A DNA stretch of 5,986 bases from Myxococcota bacterium (lineage in GTDB: Bacteria; Myxococcota; Polyangia; GCA-2747355; JAKLHH01), in assembly GCA_022710245.1 (NCBI GenBank), contig JAKLHH010000515.1, forward strand, positions 1 through 5,986, in the 5' to 3' direction. Position 1 is the first letter of the stretch; each line of letters starts with the position of its first letter. Shown piece after piece: positions 1 through 4,656 of the stretch. A program made the position numbers and the translations under genes. The notes below the pieces were generated by a model that saw only the letters and a list, made by a program, of their open reading frames with translations, ran no database searches and was not told where the DNA came from.

Positions 1-1011
1 CGAGGCGGAGTCATCGGGCTCGAGCTCCACCTCGATGCTGGCGCTCGCGTCCTCGGGCGGCAGGCGGCCGCGCGCCGTCGCGGCGAGGCGCCGCCGTGGA
101 TCGGTCGCGGGTCGCGCGAGGCGGAGGCGGTCCTCGGGCGCCTGCTCCAGCCGCGCCGGTCCGGTGCCCACGCGGCGCCGCGGCGGTTCGCCGACCTCTC
201 CGTGATCCACCCACGGCCCGTCGGGCGCTCGCCGCAGCGCCGTCGCCTCCGGCTCGCCGTGCGGCCTCTCCGGCGCGGTGGACTCCGCGGTGGTGCCGCG
301 GCGGCGGGGACGCGGCGTGCCCTGCGGCCTCGGCCAGGGCGGGCTCGCCGGAGTGCGCTGGCCGGCGTCGAGGGCGACGTCGGCAGGCACCTGCCCGCCG
401 AAGACGGTGGCGGCGAAGGCGAGCTCGCGGGCGACGGCGTTCTTCAGCTCGCGCTCGGGCGCCGGATCGTCGGCGAGGTAGGCCTCGAGGGCGGCGGCCA
501 GCTCGGCCGCGTCGGCGAAGCGCTGCGAGCGCTCCGTCGCGATCGCGCGCTGCACGATCCGCACGAGCGCCGCGGGGACGGCCCGCTCGCCGCTGGCCGG
601 GAGCACCGGCGCCTCGCCGAAGAGCACCGCCCACCGCGTCTCCTCCGGCGTCGCGCGGGTGAAGGGCGGGCTCCCGGACAGGAGCTCGTGCAGGAGCACG
701 CCGAGCGCGTAGAGGTCTGCCCGCGGATCGACCTCCTGGCCGAGGAGCTGCTCGGGGGCCTGGCAAGAGAGCCAGTCGATCTCCGAGAGGTGCTGCAGAT
801 CGCCGTCGAGGAGCAGCACCCGCCCCTCGAGGTCGACGTTGACGTTCTCGGGGTGGATGGAGCCGTGCAGCGGATCCTCGAGCTCACCCTCGGCGTGCAT
901 GCGCTGCGCGCTCGCCAGCAGCCCCGCCAGACGCGAGACGATCAGCGCGGCGAGCGGCGGTCGCAGCGGCCGCTTGCGGTCGCTGGCGCCGAGGAGGCTC
1001 CTCAGGATCAC
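1..1011 (-). CDS. Ser/Thr kinase-like protein lacking the N-lobe, probable pseudokinase (C-terminus beyond window)
   Basis: The frame is open from a TGA at 1039-1041 to the window edge. I chose GTG at 1009-1011 because GGAG (1018-1021) lies 6 nt upstream; no ATG is available before the catalytic-loop region. Numbered from that GTG, the protein shows an alpha-E-like helix (about 20-40), a catalytic-loop equivalent LHGSIHPENVNV (His49, Asn56), LLLDGDLQ at the DFG position (Asp69), CQAPEQ (APE, 85-87), the F-helix segment DLYALGVLLHELLSG (Asp99) and a final RFADAAELAAALEAYL (to about 178). This is a typical bacterial Ser/Thr kinase C-lobe. The HRD Asp is Ser51, the following Lys is His53, and the DFG Gly is replaced. 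The Gly-rich loop and ATP-binding Lys are absent: only about 25 residues precede alpha-E. A Pro/Arg/Ala-rich tail follows from about 180. Catalysis looks impossible; a binding or scaffold role, or decay after truncation, is inference. The gene is divergent from the secreted-protein gene at 1171. Confidence 0.72.
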   Translation of the reverse strand, partial: MILRSLLGASDRKRPLRPPLAALIVSRLAGLLASAQRMHAEGELEDPLHGSIHPENVNVDLEGRVLLLDGDLQHLSEIDWLSCQAPEQLLGQEVDPRADLYALGVLLHELLSGSPPFTRATPEETRWAVLFGEAPVLPASGERAVPAALVRIVQRAIATERSQRFADAAELAAALEAYLADDPAPERELKNAVARELAFAATVFGGQVPADVALDAGQRTPASPPWPRPQGTPRPRRRGTTAESTAPERPHGEPEATALRRAPDGPWVDHGEVGEPPRRRVGTGPARLEQAPEDRLRLARPATDPRRRLAATARGRLPPEDASASIEVELEPDDSAS

Positions 1012-1119
1012 ACGCCTCTCCAGGTCGAGGTGGATCGATCATAGCCCATCGCGCCGGGGGCCGGCCAACTCGCGGGAGGGCAGGGCTCATGCTCGGAGTC
1101 ATGGGCAGGGGCCGCCCGG

Positions 1120-1148
1120 TTGCGGGTGCGCAGGGCCCGCGCTATCGT
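1120..1148 (+). promoter_or_regulatory. candidate sigma-70-like promoter for the secreted-protein gene
   Basis: TTGCGG (1120-1125) and TATCGT (1143-1148) are separated by 17 bp. They match the -35 and -10 consensus at 3 of 6 and 4 of 6 positions. They sit just upstream of the Shine-Dalgarno and ATG of the gene at 1171, giving a leader of about 15 nt. The match is weak in such GC-rich DNA. Confidence 0.25.
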
Positions 1149-1170
1149 GGCCTCTCTCCCAGGAGGGTCC

Positions 1171-2166
1171 ATGCGCCGCGCGACGACGGTCGTCCTGCTC
1201 CTCACCCTGCTCACCCCCGCGGCCGCGCGGGCGGGCAAGCTCGCCGCCCTGAAGCTCGCGCCCCGGCCGCTCGAGCTGCTGGCCGGGCGCCTCTCGATGC
1301 GGATGCCGGCCGGCGCCCGCCTGGAGGCGCGGCGCGCCAGCATCATGGCGGCGCCGCAGGCGTCGCAGGACGAGACGCGCGTGATGCTCGACGCGGGCCC
1401 CGAGCGGCTGGTGGTGATGGTGAACGAGGTCTTCGCGCTGGCGGGCGCGGACTTCGAGGCGGCCGTGCGCAAGGAGGCCGCCACGCCCGGCGCCGGCGGC
1501 GTCACCTTCAAGGTGGAGGCGCTCAAGACGGGCTCGCCGAAGCTCAAGGCCTGGGCGCTGCTCCCCTCCAAGCTCGCCGGTGGCGAGGCGAACCTGGTCC
1601 TGGCGAGCTACCTCACCTCGCCGGACGCGACCGTCCAGCTGGTCCGCTTCTACGTCAACCCGGTGGGCGCCAAGGACCCGAAGGGCTGCGAGGCGCTCGC
1701 GCGCGCGGCCCACGCGACGCTCCTGCCAGGCACGCGCAAGCTCGCCTCCGAGGCGGGCGTGCGCTCGCTCGGCGGTCACTCCAAGCTCGAGGTGACCGCG
1801 CCCGGAGGGTACATCGCCACCCTCCAGCCGGGTCCCGACTTCGAGGTGCACCACCTGCGCAAGCTGGCCCCCTTCGGCACGCCCGGGCCGAGCCTCGGCG
1901 TCTACCTCGGCGGCCACCCCTCGTACCAGCACCGGCAGCGCGGCGGCACCGACGCAAAGAAGGTCAAGGAGCGCAGCGGCAAGCTCCTCGGCAAGAAGGT
2001 GACCTGGTACGAGTGGCCCGTCTCGACGAAGCCCGCGCGCACGATGGTCGAGGCGATCGCCCCGGCGGAGGGTGGCCGCGTGCAGCTCCACGTCTTCGCC
2101 AGCGGGGCCACCCCGGCGGAGCTCGCGGAGCTGCTCAAGATGGCGGAGTCGATCAAGGTCAAGTAG
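1171..2166 (+). CDS. secreted protein of unknown function with two apparently related halves
   Basis: The 331-residue protein starts at ATG 1171, preceded by AGGAGG at 1161-1166. This start places a classical signal peptide at the N-terminus: MRR, a hydrophobic core (V7-L14), then AAARA with likely signal peptidase I cleavage before Gly22. I do not recognise the family. The mature part seems to have two halves of similar plan. Half A begins near RLSMRMPAG (40-48) and ends with a strand rich in V/L/F (VQLVRFYVNPVG) followed by a helix (CEALARAAHATLLPG). Half B begins near KLEVTAPGG (from 205) and ends with VQLHVFAS followed by a helix (AELAELLKMAESIKVK). The plan recalls small alpha/beta periplasmic domains of the DUF1795/PsbP-like kind, but that is a guess. 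There is no lipobox, no membrane segment after the signal and no catalytic motif I can name; a lone Cys lies in the helix of half A. Export to the periplasm or outside is likely. The neighbouring genes give no functional clue. Confidence 0.82.
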   Translation: MRRATTVVLLLTLLTPAAARAGKLAALKLAPRPLELLAGRLSMRMPAGARLEARRASIMAAPQASQDETRVMLDAGPERLVVMVNEVFALAGADFEAAVRKEAATPGAGGVTFKVEALKTGSPKLKAWALLPSKLAGGEANLVLASYLTSPDATVQLVRFYVNPVGAKDPKGCEALARAAHATLLPGTRKLASEAGVRSLGGHSKLEVTAPGGYIATLQPGPDFEVHHLRKLAPFGTPGPSLGVYLGGHPSYQHRQRGGTDAKKVKERSGKLLGKKVTWYEWPVSTKPARTMVEAIAPAEGGRVQLHVFASGATPAELAELLKMAESIKVK

Positions 2167-2174
2167 GCGCCGCG

Positions 2175-2201
2175 TCCCGAGGACGCTGCCTCCGCTCGGG
2201 A
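2175..2201 (+). terminator. possible hairpin just after the secreted-protein gene
   Basis: TCCCGAG (2175-2181) and CTCGGGA (2195-2201) form a perfect 7-bp inverted repeat with a 13-nt loop, starting 9 nt after the stop codon. No T-run follows, so intrinsic termination is uncertain. The 3' arm is duplicated at 2214-2220 by the adjacent tandem repeat, which allows an alternative, larger-looped pairing. Confidence 0.28.
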
Positions 2202-2232
2202 TGGATGCGCGAGCTCGGGATGGATGCGCGAG
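2195..2232. repeat. perfect 19-bp tandem duplication
   Basis: CTCGGGATGGATGCGCGAG occurs at 2195-2213 and again immediately at 2214-2232 with no mismatch. The lack of divergence suggests recent slippage or duplication. The unit supplies the 3' arm of the hairpin after the upstream gene. Confidence 0.9.
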
Positions 2233-2244
2233 AGTGAACGGCCG

Positions 2245-2298
2245 TGTGCAATCCCGGGGTGCAGGCTCAAGACCTGCCCCTCGAGATCGCGCACTTTT
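2245..2298 (+). terminator. possible intrinsic terminator formed by hairpin unit 1
   Basis: The first palindromic unit ends in GCGCAC and is followed directly by TTTT (2295-2298). This is the only T-run after a stem in the gap between the converging genes. The outer stem has mismatches and the T-run is short, so this is tentative. Confidence 0.3.
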
Positions 2299-2396
2299 GT
2301 GCAATCGCGGCTTGAAGTCTTGAGACCTGCCCCCGAGATTGCGCAGACCTGTGCAATCTCGGCCTGCAGGCTCGAAACCCGCCCCCCAAGATTGCA
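2245..2396. repeat. three tandem imperfect 52-53-bp hairpin-forming units
   Basis: Units begin at 2245, 2298 and 2350, each with TGTGCAATC followed by CGG one base later. A middle part resembles TGCAGGCTCAAGACCTGCCC, and each unit ends with GAGATTGCGCA or a close variant. Each unit is an inverted repeat. In unit 3, TGCAATCT pairs perfectly with AGATTGCA. In unit 2, TGTGCAATC pairs with GATTGCGCA through one G-T wobble. Unit 1 has a weaker outer stem with mismatches but a clear inner GCAGG/CCTGC stem. Units are about 80-90% alike by eye. They lie between the 3' ends of converging genes, so they could act on either transcript. They are not CRISPR: there are no unique spacers of normal length between identical repeats. 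Confidence 0.85.
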
Positions 2397-2450
2397 TGGG
2401 CACGCGGACGGACCTTCAATCACCGAACGCCATGAACGGTGGCTCGCGGC

Positions 2451-2780
2451 GGGGCGCCTGCAGCGAGGGGCGCCAGCAGCGAGGGGCGCCAGCAGCGAGG
2501 GGCGCCTGCAGCGAGGGGCGCCAGCAGCGAGGGGCGCCTGCAGCGAGGGGCGCCTGCAGCGAGGGGCGCCTGCAGCGAGGGCGCCAGCAGCGAGGGGCGC
2601 CTGCAGCGAGGGGCGCCTGCAGCGAGGGCGCCTGCAGCGAGGGGCGCCTGCAGCGAGGGGCGCCTGCAGCGAGGGGCGCCTGCAGCGAGGGGCGCCTGCA
2701 GCGAGGGCGCCAGCAGCGAGGGCGCCTGCAGCGAGGGCGCCAGCAGCGAGGGGCGCCTGCAGCGAGGGGCGCGCGAGCGA
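2451..2780. repeat. 15/16-bp minisatellite, 20 full copies plus one degenerate copy
   Basis: The unit is GGGGCGCCTGCAGCGA. Twenty contiguous full copies span 2451-2765, and a decayed copy occupies 2766-2780. Fifteen copies are 16 bp. Five (starting 2579, 2626, 2705, 2720, 2735) are 15 bp with one G fewer. One base toggles between T (CGCCTGC) and A (CGCCAGC); the A form occurs at units 2, 3, 5, 9, 17 and 19. Otherwise the copies are identical, which implies recent expansion. Each unit holds the palindrome GGCGCC, and T-form units also hold CTGCAG. The array begins about 280 bp after the secreted-protein stop and ends 16 bp before the rtcA stop on the opposite strand. No reading frame through it is credible as a gene. 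Confidence 0.97.
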
Positions 2781-2796
2781 CGTAAGCGAGTCGGTC

Positions 2797-3813
2797 TCAG
2801 CCGGGCTCGAGCGCGACCAGCCAGTCGTCGGGGCCTCGCTCCTCGAGGCGCGCCTCGAGCGGCAGGAAGCGGCGGATCACCTCGAGGTTCGTCCGCGCGT
2901 GCGCCGAGGGGGCCAGCGTGCGGAAGACGCCGCCCCCGCCCACGGCGAGGGGGAGCAGCAGCTGGTCGGCGAGGTGCTCGCCGACGGGCACGCCCGCCGT
3001 CAGGTACCGCTCCAGCGCGCTGATGGCGCCGTCCGCGACGCGCTCGGCGGGGACGCCGCGCTCGCCGAAGCCGGTCACCACCTCGCAGACCTCCGCGTGC
3101 TCGACCTCCAGCGTGAGCACGGTGCCGGGCCCCGCGTCGGCGCGCTCCTCGACGAGCAGGCAGGCCTCCTCCCAGCCGAGCCGCGCGCGCACGCGGGCCA
3201 GCTCGCGCTCGGCGATCGTCCGGGGCAGCCGCGCCACCAGCGCCCTCGCCCGCCGGCCGCGGAGCGCGCCGCGCTCGAGGAGCTCGAGGCGCGCCAGCGG
3301 CGCGGGCTCGATCTCCACCTCGAAGACGCCGCCGCCGGCCGGGTAGAAGCCCGGCCGCTCGAGGCGCGCGCTGACGCGCACCCCCATCCTCCCGAGGAGC
3401 GGCAGGAAGGAGCGCTCGAGGAACTCGAAGGGCGGCGCGAACGGGTTGTGGGTGCCGCCCTCGAGGCGCAGGCGCGAGGGCCCGTCGGCGCGGAGCAGCG
3501 CCGGGAGCACCGTCTGCAGGACCAGGCTGGCGCTCCCCGCGCTGCCGATCGCGAACCGGTGCTCGCCGGCCCTCACGGCCGCCGGCGTGAAGCTGAGCGT
3601 GCTCGCCCCGAGCCGGTCGCCCTCGAGTCGCCCGCCGCTCACCTCGGCGGCGGCGCGGGCCGCCGTGAGGTGCTGGCGCAGGAGCCCCGGCCGCTTGCGA
3701 CCCGCGCGGATCCGCTCGATGCGGAACGGCTGCCCGGTGATCAGTGAGAGGGCGAGCGAGGAGCGGAGGATCTGCCCGCCGCCCTCGCCCTGGGCTCCGT
3801 CGATGGTCAGCAT
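2797..3813 (-). CDS. rtcA: RNA 3'-terminal phosphate cyclase RtcA
   Basis: This 338-residue protein matches the usual length of bacterial RtcA. The enzyme converts an RNA 3'-phosphate to a 2',3'-cyclic phosphate, using ATP through an enzyme-AMP (His-AMP) intermediate; it acts in cytoplasmic RNA repair or end processing. Family signatures are present in order: DGAQGEGGGQILR (5-17), IRAGRKRPGLLRQHL (35-49), RFAIGSAGS (86-94), LVLQTVLPALL (97-107), GGTHNPFAPP (119-128), GFYPAGGG (155-162), GEHLADQLLLPLA near the C-terminus, and SAHARTN with the expected nucleotidyl-accepting His at 305. Nothing essential is missing. ATG at 3811-3813 places the conserved N-terminus at the usual distance; I see no good Shine-Dalgarno upstream. 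The gene stands alone: no rtcB ligase or rtcR regulator is within the window, unlike the E. coli operon. Its leader contains a 39-bp repeated segment. It converges on the secreted-protein gene across the repeat region and diverges from the lipoprotein gene. Confidence 0.96.
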   Translation of the reverse strand: MLTIDGAQGEGGGQILRSSLALSLITGQPFRIERIRAGRKRPGLLRQHLTAARAAAEVSGGRLEGDRLGASTLSFTPAAVRAGEHRFAIGSAGSASLVLQTVLPALLRADGPSRLRLEGGTHNPFAPPFEFLERSFLPLLGRMGVRVSARLERPGFYPAGGGVFEVEIEPAPLARLELLERGALRGRRARALVARLPRTIAERELARVRARLGWEEACLLVEERADAGPGTVLTLEVEHAEVCEVVTGFGERGVPAERVADGAISALERYLTAGVPVGEHLADQLLLPLAVGGGGVFRTLAPSAHARTNLEVIRRFLPLEARLEERGPDDWLVALEPG

Positions 3814-3907
3814 GGGCCCATCATGGCACCGGCAGCTGGACGTGCAAGCGCGTGCACGCTGGTCACCAATGGGCCCGTCATGGCACCGGCAGCCGGACGC
3901 GCAAGCG
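3812..3907. repeat. 39-bp direct repeat at 57-bp spacing over the rtcA start and leader
   Basis: The segment at 3812-3850 recurs at 3869-3907 with 36 of 39 bases identical; all three differences are transitions. Both copies contain GGGCCC, TCATGGCACCGGCAGC and GCAAGCG, and 18 bp separate them. Copy 1 covers two bases of the rtcA start codon (minus strand) and its immediate 5' leader. In copy 2 the same place reads ATT instead of ATG. The repeats lie in the divergent region shared with the lipoprotein gene, so they may be paired operator sites or simply a local duplication. Confidence 0.9.
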
Positions 3908-3945
3908 GGGGACGCGCGGCGAGCGCCGGGTCGCAGCGGGCGCTG

Positions 3946-3973
3946 TTCAAGCGGCCACCCTCCTCGGTATGCT
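3946..3973 (+). promoter_or_regulatory. weak candidate promoter for the lipoprotein gene
   Basis: TTCAAG (3946-3951) and TATGCT (3968-3973) are 16 bp apart, matching consensus at 3 of 6 and 4 of 6 positions. The -10-like box ends 6 nt before the GTG start codon, so transcription from it would begin at or near the start codon and yield an almost leaderless mRNA. Confidence 0.2.
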
Positions 3974-3979
3974 GGGGGC

Positions 3980-4576
3980 GTGAGCCGGCTCCTCCTCCTC
4001 GCCCTCCTCCTCGGCGGCTGCCGCTTCGACGGCTCCGGGACCGGCGTCGGGCGCGAGGACGGCGCTGCCCGCCGCGACGCCGCTCGCGACGCACGCCCGC
4101 CGGACGCGCGCAGCGACGCGCGCCCTGCCGATCACCCCGCGCCCGCCCCTGACCACCCGCTGCTCCCCGACCTGGTGCCTCCGCTCTGCAACGGCGTCAC
4201 CTGCCCGGCCGACCGCCCGATCTGCTGCGACCGCGGCCTCGGCCTCGCCTGCCAGGCCAGCGCCTGGGACTGCCGCTGCGAGCCGGCGAGCGGCGCCCCC
4301 TGCGCCGGCAGCTACCCCGTCTGCTGCGAGGCCTCGCTGAGCAGCCCGCGGTGCGCGGCGACCGCCGACTATTGCCGCTGCGACGCGGCGAGCGGCGCCC
4401 CCTGCGGCGGCGCCTACCCGGTCTGCTGTGACCACGGGTTCGGCGGCAGTCTCCGCTGCTACGAGACGAGCCGCGACTGCAACTGCGAGCTGACGAGCAA
4501 CGCGCCCTGCAGCGGCAAGTACCCGCTCTGCTGCGCCTCGCTCCTCAGCACCTACTGCAGCGACCACTGCTACTGA
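3980..4576 (+). CDS. cysteine-rich lipoprotein with four CC-type repeats
   Basis: The start is GTG at 3980, chosen because it gives a compact lipoprotein signal, MSRLLLLALLLGGC, with the lipidated Cys at 14. The frame is open further upstream but that part runs antisense to rtcA. No well-spaced Shine-Dalgarno is visible. The product is 198 residues. After Cys14 comes an Asp/Ala/Arg/Pro-rich linker (about 15-68) that looks disordered. Residues 70-198 hold four tandem repeats beginning near 70, 101, 135 and 170. Their pattern is roughly C-x(6)-CC-x(8-9)-C-x(6)-C-x-C, with SGAPC.G.YPVCC as the core of repeats 2 and 3. There are 24 cysteines besides the lipidated one, an even number that fits disulfide-bonded knots in an oxidising compartment. 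The protein is probably anchored in the outer membrane, or the inner membrane facing outwards. I do not recognise a named family, and no catalytic or metal motif is assigned. The small disulfide-rich modules suggest binding or a structural surface role, which is inference. Confidence 0.85.
   Translation: MSRLLLLALLLGGCRFDGSGTGVGREDGAARRDAARDARPPDARSDARPADHPAPAPDHPLLPDLVPPLCNGVTCPADRPICCDRGLGLACQASAWDCRCEPASGAPCAGSYPVCCEASLSSPRCAATADYCRCDAASGAPCGGAYPVCCDHGFGGSLRCYETSRDCNCELTSNAPCSGKYPLCCASLLSTYCSDHCY
4280..4489 (+). repeat. intragenic repeat encoding the second and third cysteine modules
   Basis: The DNA of modules 2 and 3 is clearly related, not only the protein. GGCGAGCGGCGCCCCCTGCG occurs at 4285-4304 and again at 4387-4406, a 102-bp (34-codon) period. 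This indicates module duplication inside the gene. Modules 1 and 4 are more diverged. Confidence 0.8.
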
Positions 4577-4656
4577 TCGGGCTCGCCGGCGCTCTCGCTT
4601 TACCCGCCGCACCCCTGTGTGCTACGCCTCGAGCATCCTTCCCTGGAGGCGTTGTT

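Noticed and set aside
202..1044. Plus-strand open frame of 280 codons over the kinase-like gene
   Set aside because: It is the codon-aligned antisense of the kinase-like frame; the opposite strand holds recognisable kinase C-lobe motifs and this one holds none.
1042..1170. Missing kinase N-lobe in another frame (frameshifted gene)
   Set aside because: The minus-strand frames upstream of 1041 show no Gly-rich loop or ATP-binding Lys context, and the space before the divergent gene is too short for an N-lobe.
1099..2403. Minus-strand open frame of 434 codons over the secreted-protein gene
   Set aside because: It is an antisense shadow of the gene at 1171-2166, which has a Shine-Dalgarno and signal peptide; its N-terminal part is only translated hairpin repeats.
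2245..2765. CRISPR array
   Set aside because: The 52-53-bp units adjoin with no unique spacers, and the 15/16-bp array is a pure minisatellite; no cas gene is in the window.
2167..2796. Insertion sequence or other transposon remnant
   Set aside because: No transposase fragment, no terminal inverted repeats bounding the region, and no target-site duplication could be seen.
2224..3747. Long plus-strand open frame running through the minisatellite and across rtcA
   Set aside because: It exists only because the 16-bp array has no stops and because rtcA antisense is GC-rich. It shows no start signal, domain or plausible composition, and it overlaps a well-supported gene on the other strand.
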